Positions 55,491-64,000 of a stretch of DNA of 64,000 nucleotides are shown here, piece after piece (the stretch's first letter is position 1; the number at the start of each line of letters is the position of its first letter). This stretch comes from Leptodontidium sp. MPI-SDFR-AT-0119 (Eukaryota > Ascomycota > Leotiomycetes > Helotiales > Leptodontidiaceae), in contig JAHLEZ010000015.1 in assembly GCA_020726505.1 (NCBI GenBank), positions 620,001 to 684,000 on the forward strand, given 5' to 3'. The position numbers and the translations under genes were made by a program. The notes below the pieces were generated by a model. That model did not search any database. It was not told the origin of the DNA and worked only from the letters and a program-made list of their open reading frames with translations.

Positions 55491-58400
55491 CTATAATTCT
55501 AACTTCCCGAGTCCGCGTTCCTTGACTGCTAGTTGGACCTTCTCTTTGATACCGTAGAATGCATCGCTCCATATCTTCGTGCCTTCGTTATCTTCGTCAG
55601 ATTGGTCAATGAGCCATTCGAGCCACTTCACTACTCCAACTACTTTACCCATGTCTCGCTCGTCTAGTACCACCCTTCGTAAGTACCTTTCCATAGCAGC
55701 AACATCGTCGGGATGTGGCCCGTCATCTGCGAATTCTTTGTACCAAGCGCTGAGAGTGTCTCGTAATTGAGGCAGTGTACTCAGTTCTTGTGTTGTGAAT
55801 GTTGGTCGAAGCTCTCGAGGAGGAAGCCGAATCTTTTGTTGACTGAGGGGAGGTAGGTCAGGAGGTCGTTGCTTCTTCAGATCCGCTGTAGTCATCAGAC
55901 CGTCTTTCTTAACAAGTCGTTTGCGTCTATGCTCATTCACTATCTCCTGGCGCATATCCTCCGGCAAGGCAGCTAGAAAATCGGGGTCTAGAGTGTCGGA
56001 TTCGTCTCCATCGGACTCGCCTCCTAGGTCTCGAGAGCTGCTCTCTTTGCTCGCAACGAAATTCGCTTGGGTAAGATTGGAATGCGGATCTTGCTTGGGT
56101 TTTGCACGGGCACCTGGCGGACGTCCTCTGCCTCGTTTCTTGGTTGGAGTAGTCTTCTTTGGGGGGACGATGTGAAGATCTTTGCGAGGGGACTGTGGGA
56201 GAAGACCCTGTTGAGCTGGAACTGCATGGCCTCCGTAAGATGCAAGCACCTCTGCTTTCATATCATCTGGCAGCGCTTCGAACACTTCTGGATCTAACTG
56301 AGAAGGCAAACGTTGCGGCTCTTCTGGAGCCAGACTATTAGACCTTGACTTGACAAATGGAGACTGGGCCCTTGACGACGGCTTGCTTTTGCTTTGTGCC
56401 ATGAGCTTCGACCTGATATCTTGGGGAAGGGCAGCCAGTACTTGAGGATCAATCTGGCTAGGAATGATGAATTGAGTGCCCATTACATTCAGCACCTTTT
56501 TGGCACTGTGGTCCGCAGCATTGGCTCTAGCAATCGCGGCTGCAGGGTGAACGGGAGGAGTATCTTTCGTTTTTTCCGGACTTTCGATGTCGTCTGCTAT
56601 ATCCTTACTAAAGAGCAAGCGAGCAGTTGCTGGCTTCGTAGGAGTGACTGCTTCAACGATAGAATCCAAGGGAGGCTTGAAGCTCGACTTGTCACGACCC
56701 ATGGGCGTATTCTTGGGTTTGGTCGGCGTATGTGGGTCATTGATAGGATCCTCAATAACTTGCTTTCCCAGCTTTGGTGGTACTGCACCCCAATCAATCT
56801 TTCTCTGACTGCCATCTGGCATACTTGCGTTAGAAGCTTTCATAAGTTCCAGTTTCGTCATCTGAACACCAAGACCTCTGAGTTCGCCAGGAGAGAAGCC
56901 GTAGCTTCGTAGGACAGAGACCGCTTCTCTTCCAATAACTTCAGCATTGTTCGTTGCAACTCCCAGAACGATACTCTTGTTGAAGGTGTCGCATTTCCCA
57001 TGGCCCAAATGTTTGGGTGGGTCCAATGGAGCATCGGCAGACTTTCTCATGATCTTCAATGTCAACTGCCGTCCCTTGACTCCCTGATCGACGAGACGAC
57101 GTTGAAGCTCAATGCAGAGGTTTTGTACGAACTCCTCGGCTTCAGGTTGAGAGATGAACCTTATACCCCAGTTGACCTCAGCAGACACCGATTTTCGAAC
57201 CACTTGCTCTCCAACTTCCGTCCGATCAATACCTCGAGAATAGTCCCATATCTTCTCCCCGGTCTTGGGACCAAGTGCAGTCATGAGGCGGTCTTTGTTC
57301 AGTTGTCGAACGTCCTTGACAAACTTCACTCCGATTTCCTCGAGCTTCCCTCCAATGCTATATGCGACACCAGGTAAATCTTGGACGGTGAGCTCGCCGA
57401 TGAAGTCCAAGACCTCTTCAGGCTTGATCTGATACTGGCCTGCTGGTTTGGCTTTGCGAAGTGCAACTTTTGCAAGGAGTATGTTTGCTCCGATTCCTAC
57501 GGACACAGCACATCCCGTCTTTTCCTTGATTTGACTTCGAAGACCATCCGCGATCTGATCTGCTTTCTCTTGCTCTCTCCAGATGCTACCCTCGTGAACC
57601 CCAAGTCCATCAGTACCTCCTGCAGGCAAGCAGAGACTAGATATATCAACCAGCGCTTCATCCACACTCACACTTTGCACAATTCCTCCAACATCCAAGA
57701 TAGCATCGTAGAACCCTCTACTAGCCTCTTCGTATGCTGGAAAGTCGTAGGGCAGTACTTTGATATTTGGGCACAATTCCAGTGCCTTCTTCATCCACAT
57801 CCCGTTCTTCACCCCAAAGCCTCTTGCCGGATAGTTACAGCTCGCAATCTCACTGCCAGTCCCACTGCCATGAGCAACAACTGCAGGCTTATCGACATAT
57901 TCTGGGGCATTCTTGAGGGACACTGCACAAAAAAAGCTGTCAAAGTCAACGTGCATGACGTATCGTCTAGATCCTGGCTTCCTCTTCAGTGGCACTTTTT
58001 GAGATGCTGATTTCTCAGATGCCATTTGTTGAAAGCGGGATTTCAAGTCGGCTTTCCAGGTAGATAAGTGATGGAGGCGAGATTCCGAGTAGAACTGCTT
58101 GAGGAAATCCGGGTTTGCGGTTGATGATTTTCTAATGTTGGGGTCGGCTAGTAATATAGCATTGTGCTCTTCAGCTGTCATGACTTTGGCTTTCTTGGAA
58201 GGCGAGGGACTCTCGATATCATGTGGCTGTTTCAAAGGGTTGGAAATTCCACTGGATTTGGATTGAGCTGTCAATTCTGGGATGTCGATTTCTGGGATTG
58301 AATGCCTGTTGACATTTGGTGACATCTGGGTTTCCGGATGGTCCATGTTAACAGGCGCTTTCTGCTCCGTTTTGAGTGGACTAGACCTCCGAGCTGCAAC

Positions 58401-59201
58401 TCCTGTTGCAGCGCTGTTCAAAGCATCCTCCAGCGAAGATGAGACCTCAAAGTCACCAGACGACTCCGGATTCTCTGGTAATTTCTTGGCTTTCACTTGG
58501 ATCTTTTGTTCCGTAGGTTGATGCCGTGGACCCAAATCTCCCATGAAGACACCCGTCCCATTGAACGTAACGTTTTGAGTGCTCGGAAATTGAGCACCAT
58601 CCCCATCATTGATATCATCAACTACCGACTGGACCTTGCTGGTGTACCAACTCGTGCTCATCTGGTCCCGATACCCACGTTGCTGCGTGTTGGCCTGACT
58701 GACCATCCTCCCGTCGTTGAAGCTCAGAAGTCGCTGCCCTACACCTTCATCAACGACTCTATACACATCCCATGGCAACAGCTTCCCCGCCGCCACACTA
58801 TCCACGATCCACGCCGGCTTGACGATACGATACCTCCGAAACTCAACAGCTTTCTTCGGCGTCAGATTCGCCGCAATAATATGCGTAACGGTCGTCTTGC
58901 CATCGAGATACTGCATGAAGCCCCCTCCATGAGCAACAATCAAATGATGGAGATCATTGAGCGAGGGCTGCGTGTACCCATTCACGTGCGCCACAATGCC
59001 GCGAAAGATCTTGGGCTTGTCCGCCGACTCTGATCGTAGTTCCGCGTCGAGATTCTGCAGCTTGATCTTCTTGCGGCGGAAGTAGTCTGAGAAGCCCCCG
59101 AAGTTCGAGCCTTTGTACTCCTCGCCTTCCTCGTCTTCGAAGGTGTGCGCTTCGATCCGTTTCCGAACGGATTCGGAGTTCTTCTCTAGGCGGCTACCCA
59201 T
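55491..59201 (-). CDS. REV1: translesion DNA polymerase REV1
   Basis: Y-family deoxycytidyl transferase and scaffold for DNA polymerase zeta in translesion synthesis, nuclear. Single exon, 1,236 residues, start ATG 59199-59201. BRCT domain at about 63-150 (GIVAHVNGYTQPS, THIIAANL, KPAWIVDSV). Polymerase domain from about 412: YVMHVDFDSFFCAVSL with metal-binding Asp, GFGVKNGMWM, and SVDEALVDIS (about 517) with the second catalytic acidic pair, then the little-finger region. Three ubiquitin-binding (UBM) motifs follow: IDPQVLAALPQDI (about 920), LDPEVFEALPDDM (about 970) and LDPDFLAALPEDM (about 1077). The last about 95 residues (TLSAWYKEF...VVKWLEWLIDQ) match the C-terminal protein-interaction domain. 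Length is close to other fungal and animal REV1. Confidence 0.97.
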   Translation of the reverse strand: MGSRLEKNSESVRKRIEAHTFEDEEGEEYKGSNFGGFSDYFRRKKIKLQNLDAELRSESADKPKIFRGIVAHVNGYTQPSLNDLHHLIVAHGGGFMQYLDGKTTVTHIIAANLTPKKAVEFRRYRIVKPAWIVDSVAAGKLLPWDVYRVVDEGVGQRLLSFNDGRMVSQANTQQRGYRDQMSTSWYTSKVQSVVDDINDGDGAQFPSTQNVTFNGTGVFMGDLGPRHQPTEQKIQVKAKKLPENPESSGDFEVSSSLEDALNSAATGVAARRSSPLKTEQKAPVNMDHPETQMSPNVNRHSIPEIDIPELTAQSKSSGISNPLKQPHDIESPSPSKKAKVMTAEEHNAILLADPNIRKSSTANPDFLKQFYSESRLHHLSTWKADLKSRFQQMASEKSASQKVPLKRKPGSRRYVMHVDFDSFFCAVSLKNAPEYVDKPAVVAHGSGTGSEIASCNYPARGFGVKNGMWMKKALELCPNIKVLPYDFPAYEEASRGFYDAILDVGGIVQSVSVDEALVDISSLCLPAGGTDGLGVHEGSIWREQEKADQIADGLRSQIKEKTGCAVSVGIGANILLAKVALRKAKPAGQYQIKPEEVLDFIGELTVQDLPGVAYSIGGKLEEIGVKFVKDVRQLNKDRLMTALGPKTGEKIWDYSRGIDRTEVGEQVVRKSVSAEVNWGIRFISQPEAEEFVQNLCIELQRRLVDQGVKGRQLTLKIMRKSADAPLDPPKHLGHGKCDTFNKSIVLGVATNNAEVIGREAVSVLRSYGFSPGELRGLGVQMTKLELMKASNASMPDGSQRKIDWGAVPPKLGKQVIEDPINDPHTPTKPKNTPMGRDKSSFKPPLDSIVEAVTPTKPATARLLFSKDIADDIESPEKTKDTPPVHPAAAIARANAADHSAKKVLNVMGTQFIIPSQIDPQVLAALPQDIRSKLMAQSKSKPSSRAQSPFVKSRSNSLAPEEPQRLPSQLDPEVFEALPDDMKAEVLASYGGHAVPAQQGLLPQSPRKDLHIVPPKKTTPTKKRGRGRPPGARAKPKQDPHSNLTQANFVASKESSSRDLGGESDGDESDTLDPDFLAALPEDMRQEIVNEHRRKRLVKKDGLMTTADLKKQRPPDLPPLSQQKIRLPPRELRPTFTTQELSTLPQLRDTLSAWYKEFADDGPHPDDVAAMERYLRRVVLDERDMGKVVGVVKWLEWLIDQSDEDNEGTKIWSDAFYGIKEKVQLAVKERGLGKLEL

Positions 59202-59738
59202 CTTACTGGATTGTCCGTGCAGTGGACTTCGCCAGGATTAGAGGCTATCTCAGGATCATGTTTTGATGATGGCGAAGTGCGAGGTGGTTGTCACGAAAGG
59301 TTGATTGCCTGAACGAAAGTTGGAGGTCGCGTCGAGGTGGCACGCCAGCACGTGTTGTGGCGAATTTCTCGGCTTCTCTCCGGCAATCTGACTCCAAACG
59401 TCACCCACTGCTTGAGGATGTGAATGTGCACAAATTTTGAACAAGTTTTCTTGGATCACAATTCGAAAGCCAATGATGAAGTTCTAATATGAGGTTGAAG
59501 GAAGACGGAAGATAACTGTATGGGCTCTAGCAGCAGTGAGACCTACCTAGGTAGGTAAAGAGGCGGCTCGTGAGGTTTTAGTGGCATCGTCATCGATTCC
59601 AGTCTCGTTCCAGGGTACTAGTAAACAGCAAGCTCATCTCATCCTTCATAATATCATATTACATACAAGCTTCTCTTTTCGTTTCTCACTGAGTTTATGA
59701 GTTCATTAAAAAATTTTTACCATGTTAAATAATAACAA
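59202..59738. promoter_or_regulatory. divergent intergenic region, REV1 and MFS relic
   Basis: 537 bp with both neighbours starting away from it. Contains CTACCTAGGTAGGTA near 59544-59558 and an AT-rich stretch at 59640-59740. Confidence 0.5.
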
Positions 59739-61426
59739 TGTCTCATAATCACCACAGCGAGAGAGCATCACTCCTTTCAAATAGCAGCTCTTCTCACAAC
59801 TCTCATGAAGAGAGACAAGTATGTGCATATCCCATCACCTACCTTCGCAAATACTTCTCCAACCAATTATTAGAATTCAGCAAAGAAGACGAAGCCAACC
59901 TGCGAAACTGATCAGAATACAAGAAACTCGCCAACATCGCCGTGAAAGCATCCATGTCCAGTTAGTTACTTCCACCGTCCCTCTCCCTTTCCATTCCACT
60001 CCTTCTAACAGGATATCCAGTCCTAAGTCCTCTCGCAAGCTCAATGTTCGCACCAGGCATCGAGCAGATAGCTGAATCTCTCCACACGACCACGGACGGC
60101 GTGATAGGATACCAGACTGGCTTCGTAGTCATGCTCGGTGTCGGCCCGTTGATACCGATGCCGCTTTCTGAGACGTTCGGGAGGAAACCGCTGTATCTGG
60201 TTTGCTTTAGTATCTTTACTTTGTTGCAGATACCTACTGTGTTGGCGAAGACTTTGCCGGTTTATTTCAACATGCATACTGTTGAGAGTACATGATATTG
60301 ACCTCAAACATAGGCATCGGTATTGCCAACAGAGGAGGGACAATAAGTGATATGTATGCTCCTAGTGAGAGAGCTGGTATCTTTGGGCGGTATCTCCTGG
60401 TCCTCTCTTAGGACCAACAATCGGCCCTCTCCTCGGAGCTATAATCCTCGACAGCCTCGCATGGCCCTGGCTCTTCTGGATCCTATTGATGATCTGCTCA
60501 GTGGCCGTGCTATCAGCTTTCTTCTTCCTCCACGAAACAGTATGTACAGATCAATTATCTCTCCTACAACCTCCCCCCTCCAAAATCCGAGATCCAAGAT
60601 CCAAGACCATCAAATCCTAAACCCACTTTCAACCTTACTCATCCCAAACCCGTAAAAGGCAGTACTAACACCCACGCAGTACGTCCCAGCAATCCTCACG
60701 CAGCGCAAAAAAAAAAAAAAACGCTCGAAGCAGAATCCCACACCTCATACTCCTACCCCAACGAAGATCTCCGCCTCCTCTCCAAAAGACAAACACAATC
60801 CATAAAGCGGCCCCTCCTAATCCTCTTCACGCATCCAATCGTCATAACAATGGCACTCTACCAAACCCTCCTCTTCACCATAACATACAGCATGTACACA
60901 CAATTCCAATCCATCTACGGGAATCTATACAACTTCACCACTCTCCAAGTAGGTCTGACATATCTCAGGCCCGGGCCAGGATTTTTTACAGCCGTGTGGT
61001 TCCTCGTTCCTCGTATAAGGACCGTATACAACTCCCTCACAAAGAAACACAACAACACGCCTAAACCCGAGTTTCGAACTCCCGCTGGCTAATAGAGGCT
61101 CGGTGCTCATACCCCTTTCGCTGTTCACGTTCGCGTGGACGACGGAATATCAAGTCCATTTCATGGCCCCTGTAACAGCGACGTTCTTCTATGGGATTGG
61201 ACAGATGGGTATCTTCGACGCGGTGCAGAATTACTATATCGATGCGTTTGAGAGGTATGCTGCTAGTGCCATTGCGGCGGGGAGTCTGTTCCGGAGTGTG
61301 GTTGGGGGCGTGGTGCCTGTTTTTACAGGCGGGTTGTTGGAGAGTGTTGGGCTAGGGCAAGGGTTCAGTGTTTTTTTTGGGTTTGTGAGTTTGGTATTCG
61401 CGCTGAGTCCTGTTTTGTTTTATTGA
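59739..61426 (+). pseudogene. decayed DHA1-type MFS drug/H+ antiporter
   Basis: Start ATG 59739 (MSHNHHSERASLL). Recognisable MFS blocks in order: KEDEANLRN-stop-SEYKKLANIA, SSMFAPGIEQIAESLHTT, GYQTGFVVMLGVGPLIPMPL then SETFGRKPLYL (the loop 2-3 signature region), ISDMYAPSERAGIFG, LLGPTIGPLLGAIILDSLAW, FWILLMICSVAVLSAFFFLHET, and a C-terminal half ending ALSPVLFY at 61426. Two introns look intact (59961-60020 and 60540-60679). Lesions: TGA where Trp is expected (about 59909), shift and stops near 60290-60300, shift near 60385-60410, a 15-A homopolymer (60707-60721) that leaves the frame, and an extra base near 61072-61078 that brings stops. A functional transporter is unlikely; a sequencing indel could explain one or two sites but not all. 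Confidence 0.85.
60707..60721. repeat. poly(A) homopolymer within the MFS relic
   Basis: Fifteen A in a row where the reading frame of the transporter changes. Confidence 0.9.
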
Positions 61427-63819
61427 TAGGGGAGGATGTTGAGGGAGAGGTTTAGGATTGAGTTGGATTGCGAGCTTTTGGGTGCGTTTGTGAAAAGGTT
61501 GAGAGTACCTATTCGAATATGTGAAGATGAGATGGATTCTTGCTCTTTAAAATCAGCTATATACCCAATACATTTGTACGATATAAGCAATTTAATAATA
61601 AATGTAAATTATTGGCTTCACTGGTATGAGTTTAGGAACAGTCAATGGAAATACATGCCAATTAGTGTGGAAGTCAATTGTCTGAAGGAGATGATGGTGA
61701 AAATGCTCGCTTGGATTGCGACCTGCCTTCAGAGGAGAAGTGGTCCGGACTATCTTTTGTCCGCCAAATATGTAGTTAAGTACAGCTGTGGCGAGGTAGA
61801 CCCAGGTACCTCTGGATAGTTGTAGAATCAACGAGTTGGGAAACAGAGCACGCGTGCTCCCACCAGAGAGGCCTGAGAGGATTCCAAGAAGAGTAACGAG
61901 ACAGGCAAGGAAAGAAGTGACATAGCCATCCCACCCACACGATGCGGATACCAACCATCGGAAATTTACAATTCTCGCTTCGCTAGCGAGTTCTCCCGAC
62001 AGGAAAGAATGCCAGTGTGCGGCTCACATTCGACCACATCAACTGCTTATAGCCACGGCCATCCATATTCCATCGTCGATTCATCTGCCGGCACTTGATA
62101 AGCTGGCACAGAAGATCTAATCCAACGGCCCGAATAGCGTTCAGAAAGAGCTACACTTCAACACACATCTTTGGTGGTGTGAAATCCGGGTCAGCGATGT
62201 AGATTTGCCTATTGGATGAAGCACCACTACTGCATCCCATGAACCATTCACAGCGTGCTTAAGCCGAACCCTTACCCGGTTAGTAAGTTGTAATCCAAAT
62301 TGAGAAAACCAGTCACTGCAAACCCTCATTCTATCAGCCTTTCCGGAAGCCATAGTAGGCAAGCAAGACCCATAACAACGACTACTGTATGGCTGCATGC
62401 TGCACGTTGAACCGCACGCCTACATGCATAAGACCATTGATGCCCCACCGCGTGTTCCTTCGAACTTTCAATAATGAAAGTACGCAGATCCGGCGCAAAG
62501 ATGTTGATTGGAGAGATGATGTACTCGGCCCTCCACTTTCGTATTCCCAAGACCGGAGGATACCTCCATTTAGTGATTGAGAACCAGTCAGCTCCCTGCT
62601 TGAAAGCGGCCGCAATCCCACTCACAGCTGGGCAGCATGAGGATATATGGAGAAAGGCTAGAGGAAAGAATACCGAAGGCGCGCGGAATTTGACACCCAG
62701 TGACAAGAAATATTCTGAAGACGCAAGAGCACCCAAAGTGCAGCCGCGCATGCAGGGACTGAGTACTAACAATAGCGAACCCATAAATTTCTTATCGTCA
62801 CGACATCTAATCTCAGGTTCGGAAGTATTCCTCGGAGGATCGACTTGAATCCTGAGGATTCTCCAAAAAAAAAAAAAAGTCCCACCGAAGCTTGCAAAAT
62901 GACTTGTGGAACGCGGTGCACAACTCAATGCTTATCTCTCTCTGACTGACTCTCTCCGAGCTCTGATCCTGCACGGTTGTGAGGGGTAAAAGCAAAGAAA
63001 CAAAACAGACCTTTTCGGGCAGAAACCTTTCCATAGGAGCACGGCTCCCTGTAGCACACGCGCCACGGGATGACGCTGCCGAGTGATGGAGCAATTCGGG
63101 ATCCTGTCCACAGAACCCGGACGAAACGTCAAAACAGAGTCTGATCTGAGCCGATCACTTCACCGCCTATAAGATGCGCACAAAACGACCTTCTTTGATG
63201 TTCTCCCAAGATGAAATCTGGTGGGGATGAGCCGCGAAGTGTTTCGAGTTGTCAAGCTTAGAACGAATGCGGCAGTCGATGGAACTGACAATTCGTTTTG
63301 AAAGATGTTTTGCCCTTTGAACCTGCATCCGGAAGATCTGGTCAAGGCACCAGTACTGTACCGGAGTTGAAAGTTAGGTTAGGGTGGCAGGATGTCCGAG
63401 TCCTAACGAAAATCCCCGAGCAGGATCAATGTAAGTTGGAGAAGGGCTGATCATCAGGTAGATCTTCATCACTTCGCATAAGAACGACATCATTTCTTAC
63501 ACGGCCCCCAGAGAGGAGGTATAGCCTTCTGCCAGCAACCTTGACGGGATGAAATCCTTCCAGCAGTGTTGTCCTATCAATGGGGTTGCGGGAGAGTGGT
63601 ACTTTCTAGAATAGATTGAGGGCATCTCAGGTGTAAGCCACGAACAATGGGATTCAGCCTTCAGACATGGCGCCAGGAAGAATGGCATTGTCTCTCGGGC
63701 TCTAACGGATGTAAATAAAGGGATCCTGCCTAACATAGAGATGCTGGACTCTCATAGGCCACAGTAGTGACCCAACTCGGAGAAATTGAGGAATTCTGTT
63801 GGCAAAGAATTCCTCCTGA
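61427..63819. other. gene-poor region, possible decayed membrane-protein exon
   Basis: 2.4 kb. On the minus strand, about 61592-62030 stays open for roughly 145 codons and encodes a hydrophobic block (GYVTSFLACLVTLLGILSGL, then SRGTWVYLATAVLNYIFGG), which may be a leftover exon of a membrane protein. A 14-A run lies at about 62865-62878. Other open frames here (62326-62928 -, 62474-62848 +) overlap on both strands and look random. No gene model is supported. Confidence 0.35.
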
Positions 63820-64000
63820 TCATCGGTTGACGACAGACGGTGGGTTTGTCGTCGACTCGTCGGCTTCCTGCTTGTCAGGATGCTGAGGGACGGCCAGCGT
63901 CAGAGATTGGTTCATAAGATTTTGCTGTGAGGCAAAGGAGTAAAAGAAGTGCAGATCGTACAACGGGCTGCCTTGTGGAGAAAAGCGGCGGAGGCGACAA
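63820..64000 (-). CDS. C-terminal end of an unrecognised gene, partial
   Basis: On the minus strand the window edge is open in one frame with good codon choice for 60 codons until TGA at 63820-63822. It reads RLRRFSPQGSPLYDLHFFYS, then FASQQNLMNQSLTLAVPQHP, and ends PPSVVNR. The tail after DKQEADEST is polar. The start lies beyond position 64000. Family not recognised. It could also be a chance open frame, but the codon ends (mostly C/G) favour coding. Confidence 0.4.
   Translation of the reverse strand, partial: CRLRRFSPQGSPLYDLHFFYSFASQQNLMNQSLTLAVPQHPDKQEADESTTNPPSVVNR

Noticed and set aside
61060..61100. B-box-like GAGTTCGAAAC on the minus strand
   Set aside because: It lies inside the MFS relic and no D-arm or acceptor stem can be built around it.
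62326..62928. 200-codon minus-strand open frame
   Set aside because: It crosses a 14-base homopolymer giving a Phe run, has a competing plus-strand frame of similar length, and no domain is visible.
1..64000. CRISPR arrays, rRNA genes, bacterial-type operons or phage
   Set aside because: No regularly spaced direct repeats, no rRNA-like blocks, and all genes have eukaryotic intron structure.

Overview
The window is nuclear DNA of a filamentous ascomycete (Pezizomycotina; Leotiomycetes is my guess, not proven). Evidence: many genes with short introns (about 45-140 bp, GT...AG, CTAAC-like branch points), long AT/CT-rich intergenic stretches, and a typical gene set: class IV chitin synthase, Zn2Cys6 regulators, a WSC/GPI protein, a cytochrome P450, an MFS drug transporter and a hAT transposon. 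No bacterial operons, CRISPR arrays, rRNA or convincing tRNA genes were seen.

Left half (1-34 kb) is mostly core housekeeping. In order: the 3' part of a RhoGEF gene (1-2014, +); an SBDS-N-domain protein like yeast Rtc3 (2667-3435, -); an unrecognised four-exon gene (4488-5443, -); an OPA3-like protein (5793-6489, -); a Polo kinase with a long N-terminal extension (7008-10612, +); the Sel1-repeat, CaaX-ending chitin synthase activator Skt5/Chs4 (11861-14021, -), head to head across about 4.6 kb with a class IV chitin synthase (18653-22469, +), so enzyme and activator are neighbours; an F-box/2EXR-like gene (23406-24840, +); NAD kinase (26755-28617, -); exosome subunit RRP46 (30868-31751, -), which shares a 244-bp divergent promoter with the PP2A activator RRD1 (31996-33294, +).

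The middle and right (34-64 kb) are more accessory: a cytochrome P450 (34233-35978, -), a short three-exon ribosomal protein eS28 gene (38112-38534, -), a Ser/Pro-rich hypothetical protein (39462-40703, +), then an APH-like phosphotransferase gene (41625-45937, -) split by a complete 2,774-bp hAT transposon (42123-44896) with 8-bp target duplications. The transposase has 18 in-frame stops, all TAA or TAG, the pattern expected from repeat-induced point mutation. Next come a Zn2Cys6 regulator with a triplicated linker (47101-48744, +), an alpha/beta hydrolase (49057-49881, -), a second Zn2Cys6 regulator (50643-52346, +), a small WSC-domain GPI protein (54266-54959, +), translesion polymerase REV1 (55491-59201, -), a decayed DHA1-type MFS transporter (59739-61426, +), and the C-terminus of an unrecognised gene leaving the window (63820-64000, -).

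The strongest items for a second look are the hAT insertion and its mutation pattern, the SKT5/chitin synthase divergent pair, a 33-bp inverted repeat at 52678-52844, three copies of a promoter repeat at 50241-50445, the Polo N-terminal extension and three UBM motifs in REV1. All exon boundaries were read by eye from splice consensus and reading frame. No alignment or search was run.
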